Positions 1 to 8,257 of a stretch of DNA of 64,000 bases are shown one piece after another. The notes under the pieces are model-generated. The model saw only the letters and a program-made list of their open reading frames with translations. It searched no databases and had not been told where the DNA came from. The position numbers and the translations under genes were made by a program. Position 1 is the first letter of the stretch, and every line of letters begins with the position of its first letter. The stretch is from SZAS-3 sp964386785 (lineage in GTDB: Bacteria; Chlamydiota; Chlamydiia; Chlamydiales; JAAKFR01): positions 1 to 64,000 of the forward strand of contig CAYLUD010000001.1 in assembly GCA_964386785.1 (NCBI GenBank), in the 5' to 3' direction.

Positions 1-484
1 GCAAAAAAATTAATGAACGTGAATTTTACTTGGATTGATAGCACAACAATTGTTGGAGAGTGTAAATGAAACTGTGTACACTCATGTGTCCCGTCCTACT
101 TAGCCAGCCTGTTTTCATACAAGATGGCGAACTGGGACAGGGCTTGCTTCCATCCATGCAATGAGGCTGTCCACTTCTGAGAAAGGCCACTCACTGCCAT
201 CTAGTACCCAACTGAACGGATACCAGTAGCTCTACTCGTGCACAAGCTGCAGATTCTGTAGGAAGATGCGCAAATGTCAGAAATCTGTGCCTTGATCGCT
301 TCCCTTTATTTGTGCAAATTTATTGAAATCGTATTGTTCTATGCCTTCTATTTTAGCCGCCTTTCTTCCTCGCTTTATCTGCCTCATGATGATCCAAAAA
401 AACTTACACTATAAATTAAATTTATGAATGCGTTTTTTTTGCGAAAAGTATAAATTTTGTTTTTATCAATCAATGCCAACTTTC
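1..484. other. Gene-poor left edge
   Basis: I see no supportable gene here. Short open stretches on both strands lack ribosome binding sites and recognisable motifs. One minus-strand stretch of about 38 codons (roughly 110-225) reads like protein but has stops at both ends, so it may be a relic. The last 80 bases are AT-rich and probably hold the promoter of the cysteine-rich gene that follows. Confidence 0.5.
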
Positions 485-548
485 TTTTTTTTTCGAAAAT
501 TTTACGTTTTATTTCAACTAAAAAAACGGTAAAATTTTCGAAAAAAAA
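485..548 (+). promoter_or_regulatory. Long near-perfect inverted repeat in leader of cysteine-rich gene
   Basis: The left arm (485-510) and right arm (521-548) pair over about 25 bp with a single bulged G at 528 and a 10-nt loop. The core is CGAAAATTTTAC paired with GTAAAATTTTCG, flanked by a T-run on the left and an A-run on the right. The right arm ends at the AAGGAG ribosome binding site (about 547-552) of the gene starting at 559. It may be a transcription attenuator, a terminator of an upstream unit, or a translational control hairpin. The structure is directly visible; the role is inferred. Confidence 0.7.
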
Positions 549-558
549 GGAGAGATTT

Positions 559-1044
559 ATGAGTTGCGTAACACCAGCAAAAGGGATGGGTTGTTGTTTT
601 ATTTCTTTTTGTACCGCCAACCCATTAGAAGAAAACACAAAAATGAGTCTTTGTTCATTAGGTTGTTGCATACGTTCTTATCTATGCTGTTCATTTTTCC
701 CCTCTCCAAGAATAGAAACGGATGAAACGACTCCGCCATCATCTACTATCCCATACCACATCTGTTTATTAGGATGTTGTGTTCCTTCTAATCTTATGAA
801 TACCACTGCAGACAAACTGAACCTATGCGTTTTAGAAGGATGTTCTCATGTCTGTTCTTGCGGAGCATGCATATGCTTCCCTATTACCACTCAACCAGCA
901 CTTACGCCTCAAAGCCGGGCTTCTTCGTCAGATTCGAGTTCACCCTCTCTTTTTGTCATAAAAGAAGAAGAAGAAAACACACAAGTTAATCCAAACAATC
1001 CGAATGAATTTTTTGATCCAGAGAAGCAGACTCTACATCTCTAG
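559..1044 (+). CDS. Cysteine-rich hypothetical protein with LGCC repeats
   Basis: I do not recognise this 161-aa protein. The first 110 residues contain 18 cysteines and three related units of the form C-x-LGCC / C-LLGCC / C-VLEGC spaced by about 40 residues. The C-terminal 50 residues are polar, rich in Ser, Pro and Glu, with no cysteine. There is no obvious signal peptide or membrane segment. The ATG at 559 is chosen because AAGGAG lies 6-7 bases upstream; an in-frame start at 457 would run through the hairpin. Its 3' end overlaps the end of the convergent BPL_N-like gene by 12 bp. Metal binding, acylation (the CC pairs) or a disulfide-linked role are possible, but none is shown. Confidence 0.7.
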   Translation: MSCVTPAKGMGCCFISFCTANPLEENTKMSLCSLGCCIRSYLCCSFFPSPRIETDETTPPSSTIPYHICLLGCCVPSNLMNTTADKLNLCVLEGCSHVCSCGACICFPITTQPALTPQSRASSSDSSSPSLFVIKEEEENTQVNPNNPNEFFDPEKQTLHL

Positions 1045-1737
1045 GAAGGAAGAACAAAGGTAATTCCAAAGAGAGGGCTGCGCATCAAATGCACCTTTTG
1101 TATTGGTATTGAGGACGCGATCCGGTATCGATGCTGCAGAGTACTCCGGGTGCACACCACATAAAATTGCTTTCCCTGCACCGATAGAACAAGAGATAAT
1201 CGCAGGAGGATTGCCATCCAGGTCTTGGTATGCGGCTATCACATCACCAGACCCACCTATAAAGGAACAGCCCCCATTAAAATAGACCTCTGTAGATCCT
1301 TGCGCCCAGGAAACTTGTGCGAGTCGTGCGCCTCGCAAACTTCGGTAACAAAACTGGTCCGCTCCATAGACAGGGCCTACAGCTCGTCCGGAATAGAAGG
1401 ATAGTTCGCGGTTTGCAACAATCTCTAAATTCGTATTCATAGCAAATTGAATCTGTGCAGCACCATAATATGCTCCTGCACAGATTCCAAAATAACAACC
1501 GCCCTGCTCTACGAAATAACGAATGGATTGATTGGGAGCTCCCTTGAGCGTCTCATGATACGGTACATCTCGCCCACCTGGAAACACTAGAACATCGATA
1601 CGGGAAGCCCAATCAGATAAAAAAAAAGAGGGGTACACAACAATGGGCTCATGGTTGACTTTGTGGAAAGCTGCAAGGGTACAAGCCAAGCTATGGGTGT
1701 CTACACCAGCCCCTCCATAAACGCCGATCCGAAGCAC
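1033..1737 (-). CDS. BPL_N-domain protein (glutamine amidotransferase-like)
   Basis: This 234-aa protein matches the biotin-protein ligase N-terminal-like family, which has a class I glutamine amidotransferase fold. The N terminus reads IGVYGGAGVD, the middle has VLVFPGGRDVPY, and the nucleophile-elbow region is GICAGAYYGA, with a cysteine where amidotransferases carry their nucleophile. No biotin ligase catalytic domain follows, so this is a stand-alone domain. The start is a GTG at 1737 immediately after the bioY stop, with AAGGAG inside the end of bioY, so the two are translationally coupled. The pairing with BioY suggests a role in biotin acquisition or use. The actual substrate is unknown. 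Confidence 0.8.
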   Translation of the reverse strand: MLRIGVYGGAGVDTHSLACTLAAFHKVNHEPIVVYPSFFLSDWASRIDVLVFPGGRDVPYHETLKGAPNQSIRYFVEQGGCYFGICAGAYYGAAQIQFAMNTNLEIVANRELSFYSGRAVGPVYGADQFCYRSLRGARLAQVSWAQGSTEVYFNGGCSFIGGSGDVIAAYQDLDGNPPAIISCSIGAGKAILCGVHPEYSAASIPDRVLNTNTKGAFDAQPSLWNYLCSSFLEM

Positions 1738-1738
1738 C

Positions 1739-2293
1739 CTACCCTCTCCTTAACCCCATGAGAGCTGCAACAACAACTACCTTAATTGCGTCGCCAATTA
1801 AGAAAGGAATCACTCCTAAAGTCCAAGCTGCTTGCCAACCCACGAAACGAGATAACCACAGAGCTCCACAAAGATGGATGACCCCCACGCCACAGGAACT
1901 CCACACACACCGTTCGACAAACGAGCTAGAGGGATAACGTCGTATCAATGCACCCACCAAGCCTGCCGCTAGAACAAATCCTACGAGATATCCAGCAGTG
2001 ACCCCCGTCAGAATAGACAGGCCTGCACATTGGCCTGCAAATACGGGAGCTCCCAGAGCGCCTTCCAACAGATAGAACAGGACCGCCCACATTCCCCGCT
2101 TGGGACCCAAATACGAACCCAAAAGAAGCACAGCTAAAACCTGCAATGTAAGGGGCACTGGAGTAAAACCGAGTGGAATGGAAATTTGGGCACAAAGAGC
2201 TAAAAAACAAGATCCAAGAAAACTCGCCAACCAGCCTTTCATAAGATCATAAGAACGGGATGACAGGGGCAATGAATGGGTGATACTCTGCAT
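1739..2293 (-). CDS. bioY: Biotin transporter BioY (S component)
   Basis: BioY is the membrane substrate-binding subunit of ECF-type biotin transporters. The 184-aa protein has about six hydrophobic segments and the family's signature stretches, including the FTPVPLTLQVLAVLLLGSYLGP region and GxxTAGYLVGF. The ATG at 2293 is preferred over upstream in-frame starts because GGAGG lies 6 bases before it. No ECF ATPase or EcfT gene is visible here, so it either works alone, as some BioY proteins are thought to, or with a shared energising module encoded elsewhere. It forms a two-gene unit with the downstream BPL_N-like gene. Confidence 0.93.
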   Translation of the reverse strand: MQSITHSLPLSSRSYDLMKGWLASFLGSCFLALCAQISIPLGFTPVPLTLQVLAVLLLGSYLGPKRGMWAVLFYLLEGALGAPVFAGQCAGLSILTGVTAGYLVGFVLAAGLVGALIRRYPSSSFVERCVWSSCGVGVIHLCGALWLSRFVGWQAAWTLGVIPFLIGDAIKVVVVAALMGLRRG

Positions 2294-2359
2294 AGAAACC
2301 TCCATAGTTGGATCTAGTCTACCGAATTCCTTCAATTTCGCAAGTGATAATCCAGTCAC

Positions 2360-3205
2360 TTATCGTCGAGGATGATGCAAATCGAATGTTTTTTTTAAAT
2401 GTGCAGTAGATACTTGTGTATATCGATCGGTGGTGGCAATCGAAGCATGTCCTAACATTTCTTGAATGATTCTGAGATCGGCCCCATTTTCTAAGAGATG
2501 GGTAGCAAAGGCATGACGCAGACTATGAGGAGAGATACGCTTTTGAATGCCTACCTGATCGGCATAGGAACGAATCATCCGCCACACAGCAATACGATCT
2601 AGAGGACGACCGCGTTGAGAAAGAAACAGAGTGGTGCACTCGTTCTCTTGTCGTTCATGCAATAGATAGTAGTCGATCGCTGCGAGCGCTGCTCTTCCCA
2701 CAGGAACGACTCGCTCTTTATCTCCCTTGCCCCATACACGCACAGAAGATGCATCGAGCGAGTATACCGTCAATTGACACAATTCGCTAACACGCAGCCC
2801 GCTTGCATATAGAAGTTCTAGGATGGCTCGGTCCCTAGCTCCTGGTGGAGTCTCTGGCTGAGGAGCTGCGAGTAACGACTCAATTTCTGCACAGGTGGGA
2901 ATCTTTGGAATTTCTTGCCATAGTTTCGGAGTATCTAACGTAAGCTCTTTACCTGTAATACGCCCTTCTCTCAGTAAAAAAGAATGATAGAGACGGCAGA
3001 CAATTAAGGCTCGAACAATCGATGTGGGGGCGTATTGATTTGTCTTCAGTATTTTTGCATACGAAGACAAAGAAATCTGATCTACAACATCAAAAGGAAA
3101 CGATTCTAAATCCCTACGATAAGCAAGAAGGGTATTGCAGGCTAACCCTCTCTCGCCGCCCAAGAAGGTCATAAATTCTTGAATCGTCGACTGCGATAGT
3201 CCCAT
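2360..3205 (-). CDS. xerD: Tyrosine recombinase XerC/XerD
   Basis: This is a site-specific recombinase that resolves chromosome dimers at dif together with its partner and FtsK. The 281-aa protein has the N-terminal SAM-like core-binding domain (about 1-95) and the catalytic domain (about 105-281). Visible catalytic residues are Arg in ASGLRVSEL, Lys in the GKGDKERVVPVG hairpin, the HSLRH box, His in LGHASIATTDRY and the Tyr nucleophile in that last motif. ATG 3205 is used; a TTG two codons upstream is less likely. I favour XerD over XerC from overall resemblance, but the two are hard to separate by eye. It lies head to head with pgi. Confidence 0.88.
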   Translation of the reverse strand: MGLSQSTIQEFMTFLGGERGLACNTLLAYRRDLESFPFDVVDQISLSSYAKILKTNQYAPTSIVRALIVCRLYHSFLLREGRITGKELTLDTPKLWQEIPKIPTCAEIESLLAAPQPETPPGARDRAILELLYASGLRVSELCQLTVYSLDASSVRVWGKGDKERVVPVGRAALAAIDYYLLHERQENECTTLFLSQRGRPLDRIAVWRMIRSYADQVGIQKRISPHSLRHAFATHLLENGADLRIIQEMLGHASIATTDRYTQVSTAHLKKTFDLHHPRR

Positions 3206-3351
3206 ATACAATCAAGATAGCTCGTTTGTATTTTTTTCCATAGAGGCTCTTGTCTCGTAGATCGTCGAGCTACACATACGCACTACCAATAAAAAGTTTG
3301 ACTCTAAAAGCGCTTTTTGGAATTGAGGTAGTGCAAAAGGAGACCCTCAAC

Positions 3352-4956
3352 ATGCCGGCACCACTCATGAATCCTACATTTCGTCACCTCAAGTCTGTTC
3401 ACGTTCTTAAAAACCTTGCTACTCACCCGATTGATCTTTCTCTACCCGGACAACTGACCCCCGAGCGGTTAACGGATTATTGTGTGCAGCAGGGCGAATT
3501 CAAATTGCTGTATGGAGCGGAACGCGTTACAGATGATGTCATTCAAGCTCTTAGAGAGCTAGCTCAAGAGAATCATCTAGTCCAGAAAATGGAAGCGATG
3601 CAGAGCGGAGCCATTGTCAATCGAATTCAGGGTTATCCTAGTGAAGAGCGCTCTGCACTCCACACAGCCATGCGCGATCTATTTCTTCATCCTAATGAGG
3701 GAGAAGCCGCTCAGCTGGCGGCCAAGAAAGAAAAAAAAGAACTCGAGAAGCTACGTTTGTTGATGCAAAAAATTGATTCCGAGTCGAAATTTTCTACGCT
3801 CATTCAGATTGGCATTGGAGGGTCAGATTTAGGTCCACATGCTCTATACTTAGCTTTACAAGCCTTTGCTAAGCCAGGTCGTAAGTGCCATTTTTTATCC
3901 AATTTGGATCCAGATGATGCCACAGATATCCTACATCAGGTGGATCCAAATACCACATTGGTAGTGGTTGTTTCGAAATCTGGAACCACCCTAGAAACAT
4001 TAACGAACGAAGAACGCGTCCGGACCTATTTTAAAGAAGCTGGCTGCCGTCCTGAACAACATTTTATTGCAGTTACTGGTGAAAAGAGCCCTATGGATAA
4101 TCCATCGAGGTACCTGGCCTCATTCTATATTTGGGATTATATTGGGGGCCGCTATTCAGCAACCTCTATGGTAGGAGCTGTAGCTCTCACCTTTGCTCTT
4201 GGAATGGATCATTTTATGAATATCCTAAAAGGGGCGCATGAAATGGATTTGATCGCTCTTCAGCAAGACCCTATAGATAATTTACCCTTGTTTGGAGCCC
4301 TATTAGGCATTTGGAATCGCAACTTCTTACATTACCCGACTTGCGCCATTTTACCCTATTCACAAGCTCTTTCCAGGTTTCCGGCTCACCTGCAACAATG
4401 CGCAATGGAATCCAATGGAAAACGAATCGATAAACAAGGCAATCCTGTAGATTTTGATACGGGACCGGTTGTATGGGGAGAGCCTGGGACCAATGGCCAA
4501 CACTCCTTCTATCAACTGATCCACCAGGGAACCAACATTGTACCCGTGGAGTTTATCGGCTTCAAAGAATGTCAGTATGAGGAGGATCTCAATATTCAAG
4601 GGACCACCTCGCAAGAGAAGTTGCTATCGAATCTATTTGCTCAATCGATTGCTCTGGCGAAAGGAAAAAAAAGCGAGAATCCCAATCAAACGTTTCCAGG
4701 CAACCGACCCAACTCTATTCTTCTTGCTCGCCGCTTAGATCCCTTCACAATGGGTTCTTTACTGTCGTATTATGAACACAAAATTGTCTTTCAAGGATTC
4801 TGTTGGAATATCAATTCCTTCGATCAGGAAGGGGTGCAATTAGGCAAAGTACTAGCAAACAAAATTATTCAGCAGTTCAAAGCGAAGCGGATGGGCAAGC
4901 GCGCGGAGTCATTTCCTGAAGCTGCAGCGTTATTGCAACATCTCGAGAACCTGTAA
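3352..4956 (+). CDS. pgi: Glucose-6-phosphate isomerase
   Basis: Pgi interconverts glucose-6-phosphate and fructose-6-phosphate in glycolysis and gluconeogenesis. The 534-aa protein carries the phosphate-binding IGIGGSDLGP, the VSKSGTTLET loop, the conserved ESNGK stretch and GTNGQHSFYQLIHQG with the catalytic His. Length fits the family. The open frame extends upstream to 3250, but the ATG at 3352 is preceded by AAAGGAG at a good distance. It converges with the trmB fusion gene, and the two 3' ends overlap by 27 bp. Confidence 0.96.
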   Translation: MPAPLMNPTFRHLKSVHVLKNLATHPIDLSLPGQLTPERLTDYCVQQGEFKLLYGAERVTDDVIQALRELAQENHLVQKMEAMQSGAIVNRIQGYPSEERSALHTAMRDLFLHPNEGEAAQLAAKKEKKELEKLRLLMQKIDSESKFSTLIQIGIGGSDLGPHALYLALQAFAKPGRKCHFLSNLDPDDATDILHQVDPNTTLVVVVSKSGTTLETLTNEERVRTYFKEAGCRPEQHFIAVTGEKSPMDNPSRYLASFYIWDYIGGRYSATSMVGAVALTFALGMDHFMNILKGAHEMDLIALQQDPIDNLPLFGALLGIWNRNFLHYPTCAILPYSQALSRFPAHLQQCAMESNGKRIDKQGNPVDFDTGPVVWGEPGTNGQHSFYQLIHQGTNIVPVEFIGFKECQYEEDLNIQGTTSQEKLLSNLFAQSIALAKGKKSENPNQTFPGNRPNSILLARRLDPFTMGSLLSYYEHKIVFQGFCWNINSFDQEGVQLGKVLANKIIQQFKAKRMGKRAESFPEAAALLQHLENL

Positions 4957-6336
4957 TCGATCCTGAAGTGTCTCGGGAGATGGATCGATCCACACCTCTC
5001 CCCCAGCAGCAACAAAACCAGCCAAGGCTCGTCTCGTCTGTAGAGAAGGCTGGATCGCAATGATGAGATCGAGTTGTTCCCATTCTTCGGTGAGCAGTGC
5101 TTCTGGAATACAACGACAAGGAAAGGCCGGCAGATCCCAATCGACCTCTTTTCCATAACATAGCGCCACACGTACTACACGTGTGGGCATGATTTCCCCT
5201 TTTTCACAGACACCATAGGGAGAATCTTGATTCCATCCAATAAATGGAAACGCATACGGAGCATCTAACCCCTTGATGATCCACCGAAATCCAACCATCT
5301 CTTCCCGCTGTAATGACCGGAGTCCAGATGACCCAGAATGGTCTGATAAATCAACCATAATAAAAGGGTCTACCCCATCGGGCAATCGAGCTGCAAGAGA
5401 GCGTAGCAGGTACATAGGAATAGGCAAACACCCTCGATATAGCACTACACCCACCGTCTCATGGCGTGGCCATACAGTACTCACCCATTCATCTATGGCC
5501 ATTTCGAAGGAGCGGATCTCCCCCTCGTCTTCTAGGTAGCCCCCGTCTAGATGCCAAAGAACAGGAAGGCCGACAGGGATTTGCCATTTCAAAGAAGATC
5601 GTATTCCACAGTCTAGGGTCACGTAGCGCACATTTTCGTGGATGGTGCCAATTCTTGGAATTCCCTGCTGTCGCTTGGTCCACTGGGTGAGGAATAAAGC
5701 ACGAGACTGTCGTTGCCACAACTCCCCAAATGTAGAATAGTCATACGAAGACTGGGTTTGGTAATAGGGAAAAGCATATTGAGGAACCCACCAGGCTGAG
5801 TCCATGCCGTGATGGACGAGGTGATGTATGGAATCTGCGTGATCGGTAACGACAGTGACTCGTTTGTTGGCTTGTAACACACGATGCCACTCCATCGAAA
5901 CATCCCATGTCAGCAATCGGTGTTTTGCATGTCTGCGCTTGGGCCAAGGATCGGGAAAATGGACCCATATTCCCTCAATCGAAGCGGTGGGGATAGCTTG
6001 ACGCGTCACCTCGCGGGCATCTGCGCAAATGACAAGTATATTCTTTAGGTTGGCTCGATCTCGTTTAGTCAGAATACGCGCTGCTCGTGCCCACTGCCAT
6101 TCAATAGCCACCCAGTTTTTTGCAGGATGGGCAAGCGCCTGCTCGATGATCCAATGCCCATTCCCCGAGCAATACTCGATACAGACTGGGCAACGATTAC
6201 CAAATAACTCTTCCCAATCTAGGGTCTCTTTCAAGTCTGCCACATGATTACTACATAGAGCACGATGCGCAGATAGAGCCTCCCCGATCGAAAGCGACTT
6301 CAGTGATGCGTAAGAAAGCGGAAGAGTAGTCTCCAC
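4930..6336 (-). CDS. trmB: tRNA (guanine-N7)-methyltransferase TrmB fused to an unknown C-terminal domain
   Basis: TrmB makes m7G46 in the variable loop of tRNAs using SAM. Residues 1 to about 235 are TrmB: the SAM-binding loop EYCSGNGHWIIEQ (54-66), the acidic IEWQ segment (78-81), and the family hallmark HFPDPWPKRRH (126-136). TrmB proteins are usually 210-250 aa, but this one is 468 aa. The extra C-terminal 230 residues contain a DGGYLEDEGEIRSFEMAIDE stretch, a PMYLLRSLAARLPDGVDPF segment and a final Rossmann-like part (LDLIIAIQPS...GGEVWIDP). I do not recognise this half. The start is a GTG with AGAGGT upstream. It is divergent from exbB. Confidence 0.85.
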   Translation of the reverse strand: METTLPLSYASLKSLSIGEALSAHRALCSNHVADLKETLDWEELFGNRCPVCIEYCSGNGHWIIEQALAHPAKNWVAIEWQWARAARILTKRDRANLKNILVICADAREVTRQAIPTASIEGIWVHFPDPWPKRRHAKHRLLTWDVSMEWHRVLQANKRVTVVTDHADSIHHLVHHGMDSAWWVPQYAFPYYQTQSSYDYSTFGELWQRQSRALFLTQWTKRQQGIPRIGTIHENVRYVTLDCGIRSSLKWQIPVGLPVLWHLDGGYLEDEGEIRSFEMAIDEWVSTVWPRHETVGVVLYRGCLPIPMYLLRSLAARLPDGVDPFIMVDLSDHSGSSGLRSLQREEMVGFRWIIKGLDAPYAFPFIGWNQDSPYGVCEKGEIMPTRVVRVALCYGKEVDWDLPAFPCRCIPEALLTEEWEQLDLIIAIQPSLQTRRALAGFVAAGGEVWIDPSPETLQDRLQVLEMLQ

Positions 6337-6467
6337 AATATGACCTCTACAAATGGCAAAAAATAGAAACTATATTACTCTCTTCTCAGCTTCTTGAGTA
6401 CGTTTTTTTCCACATTCATTTTGACGGCAATTGAGAGTTACTCTAGTCTTTTTTTTTATACAATGGT

Positions 6468-7106
6468 GTGTTCATGTGGCTATTAGCTTCTTCTTCGCAG
6501 ATTGACCTCATAGCAATTTTTCAGACATCTCCCCTGATTTATGTCGTGCTCCTGGCTCTCTCTCTTTTCTCTTCTGTTTTATGGCTTTATAGTCTTTGGT
6601 CTTTACGCCAATCTTCCTTTGCTCCAAAAGATTTTTTTATCACTCTACATCATCTACTCACAAAGAAGGAGCATGCGGAGGCTCTTTTATTATGTCACCA
6701 TGCCGACCATCCAGCTGCAGCCATTCTTGCTGTAGGTTTAGGTTCTCGCGAGAGAGGCTATTCCGCTGTAATAGAAAAAATGGAGTCTGAAGGGAAACGA
6801 TGTGGGGTCTCCTTATGGCAGCGGCTTTCCCTAATTAATGACGTGGTGGTACTTGCTCCGATGGTGGGATTACTCGGCACCGTAGTGGGTCTTTTTTATT
6901 CTTTTTACGATGTCAATCGTTCTCCTGACACTCTAACCGCGTTATTCGATGGATTGGGCATTGCCGTAGGGTCTACAGTAGTGGGGTTAGCTGTTTCCAT
7001 TCTTTCTATGGTTTTTTATGCGACATTAAAATTCCGAGTCGTACGGATGTTGGATGTTTTAGAGACAGAAACATTAGCTTTAGGCCATCTGGTATCCGAT
7101 TCATGA
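6468..7106 (+). CDS. exbB: MotA/TolQ/ExbB proton channel family protein
   Basis: This is an inner-membrane proton channel subunit that energises an outer-membrane process with its ExbD/TolR partner. The 212-aa protein has an N-terminal membrane segment (about 18-45), a cytoplasmic loop, and two C-terminal membrane segments containing the family motif APMVGLLGTVVGLFYSF and GLGIAVGSTVVGLAVSI. Start codons GTG 6468 and ATG 6474 are both possible, and no strong ribosome binding site separates them. The stop overlaps the exbD start (ATGA). Whether it serves a TonB-like or Tol-like system cannot be decided, as neither tonB nor tolB is in the window. Confidence 0.9.
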   Translation: MFMWLLASSSQIDLIAIFQTSPLIYVVLLALSLFSSVLWLYSLWSLRQSSFAPKDFFITLHHLLTKKEHAEALLLCHHADHPAAAILAVGLGSRERGYSAVIEKMESEGKRCGVSLWQRLSLINDVVVLAPMVGLLGTVVGLFYSFYDVNRSPDTLTALFDGLGIAVGSTVVGLAVSILSMVFYATLKFRVVRMLDVLETETLALGHLVSDS

Positions 7107-7561
7107 GTTTTATTCCTCTAGATGAGTTGAAAACACGAGAAGGGGTTACCATGGCTCCTATGATTGACTTTCTCTTCTTGATGTTGGCTATGTTTGCTTC
7201 GTTTGCAGTATCTAGAGTCATTTTAGGAGAAACTGAAATTGAGCTCGTACAAGCAACGGGAGAAGCTGCAGCTACCTCAGCGCAAGAACATTCTGTTATC
7301 TATCTATCCATTTCTGCAGCGGGAAATTATGAATGGATCACTGAAATAAAAGACCATCAAATGGCCTCGCCTCAAGAGATCTTGACTGAGTTAGCATCTC
7401 AGCAAGAACGAGGGATTCTCCCTAAAGATCCTGATCAAACCCGCGTTCTCATTAAAGTGGACAAAGAAGCAAAATGGGAAGCAGTCCTTCATTTGCTTTT
7501 GGCAATTCAAGGGGCAGGGTTCACAGCGTATCCAATCTATGAACCTGCCCCCATCTCATGA
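7103..7561 (+). CDS. exbD: ExbD/TolR family biopolymer transport protein
   Basis: This is the periplasmic partner of the ExbB channel. The 152-aa protein has a short cytoplasmic N terminus, one membrane helix (about 19-38) starting at APMIDFLFLMLAMF with the conserved Asp that takes part in proton coupling, and a periplasmic domain ending around VLIKVDKEAKWEAVLHLLLAIQGAGF, the typical ExbD C-terminal motif. Translation is coupled to exbB by the ATGA overlap at 7103-7106. Its stop codon lies inside the left arm of the terminator-like hairpin at 7554-7589. Confidence 0.9.
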   Translation: MSFIPLDELKTREGVTMAPMIDFLFLMLAMFASFAVSRVILGETEIELVQATGEAAATSAQEHSVIYLSISAAGNYEWITEIKDHQMASPQEILTELASQQERGILPKDPDQTRVLIKVDKEAKWEAVLHLLLAIQGAGFTAYPIYEPAPIS

Positions 7562-7589
7562 TCAGGGGGAGAGAACCCTGTTCATGAGA
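7554..7589. terminator. Hairpin between convergent exbD and tyrosine-rich gene
   Basis: TCTCATGATCAGGG (7554-7567) pairs with CCCTGTTCATGAGA (7576-7589) with one mismatch and an 8-nt loop. It lies between convergent genes and includes the exbD stop codon. There is no strong T-run on either side, so it may be a bidirectional 3'-end stabiliser rather than a classic intrinsic terminator. Confidence 0.55.
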
Positions 7590-7604
7590 TTAGACGCCTA
7601 GCCA

Positions 7605-7820
7605 TTACGAACACATGTAGGCATAGGCTCCATTTGTATAGACCCAATAGCACCCATCACTACTATACGGTGTTTGATGTGGTGTATAGTACTGGTAACT
7701 ATACGGATAGTACCAACTAAAGGGTCTCTGCCCATAGGCAACTGAGGAATCTTCGGCTATCGAAGCTAGGAAGTTTCCCCCCAAGCCTAGGGCCAGCAGG
7801 ACCATCCATAGCGCAATCAT
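7605..7820 (-). CDS. Small exported Tyr/Pro-rich protein
   Basis: I do not recognise this 71-aa protein. It starts with a signal peptide-like segment (MIALWMVLLALGLGG...) and the mature part is aromatic-rich (WYYPYSYQYYTPHQTPY) and ends with a short Cys-containing tail (CYWVYTNGAYAYMCS). The ATG at 7820 directly follows the TAA of the upstream tyrosine-rich gene (TAACCATG) with a G-rich ribosome binding site, so the two are translationally coupled. It is probably an envelope or secreted protein acting with its neighbour. Confidence 0.65.
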   Translation of the reverse strand: MIALWMVLLALGLGGNFLASIAEDSSVAYGQRPFSWYYPYSYQYYTPHQTPYSSDGCYWVYTNGAYAYMCS

Positions 7821-7822
7821 GG

Positions 7823-8257
7823 TTACCACCCCCAATTGTAGTTATGATATTCATAGTAATCATAGTAAGGATAATAATATGGGTTTTGATAAGGTCCTGG
7901 GTACACTCGACCATAGTGGTAATACCCATGGTATGGCCTTCCGTAATAGTACCGAGAAGATCGATAGTTTCGATAATAGGTAGGCTCAATGAGAATAGCT
8001 CCCTCATCGGGAACACTGAGCTCTGCCGATCCATCGACCCCCGGTACACCTACATCCACCCCCACACCAGCATCTCGGCCTACCTCTACCGCAGCCCCTG
8101 CGCCTGGAATCCCTACAACAGCCCCTACACCATCTGCTAGGAGTCCTGTGTCATCCTTCTGAGCGGATAATTCTCCCCCAGTAAATAGGGAGATGCTAAG
8201 CGCTACCAAAACCGTAGTAGCTGAAAGACGCCATCCTATCCCTCGGGTTGTACTCAT
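7823..8257 (-). CDS. Exported tyrosine-rich protein
   Basis: I do not recognise this 144-aa protein. It has an N-terminal signal peptide (hydrophobic segment around ATTVLVALSISLFTGG, probable cleavage near LSAQ). A Gly/Val-rich middle of about 45 residues has alternating GVGVDVGVPGVD-like sequence. The C-terminal tail carries about 21 tyrosines in fewer than 50 residues, mostly as YY or YYY pairs with Pro, His and Arg. ATG 8257 is chosen over an upstream in-frame ATG because GGAGG lies 5 bases before it. It is coupled to the small Tyr-rich gene downstream. A surface or periplasmic role with crosslinking or aggregation is possible but speculative. Confidence 0.7.
   Translation of the reverse strand: MSTTRGIGWRLSATTVLVALSISLFTGGELSAQKDDTGLLADGVGAVVGIPGAGAAVEVGRDAGVGVDVGVPGVDGSAELSVPDEGAILIEPTYYRNYRSSRYYYGRPYHGYYHYGRVYPGPYQNPYYYPYYDYYEYHNYNWGW

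Noticed and set aside
2360..3205. XerD-like gene as an integrase of a genomic island
   Set aside because: It has the size and motifs of a chromosomal Xer recombinase, and its neighbours are housekeeping genes.
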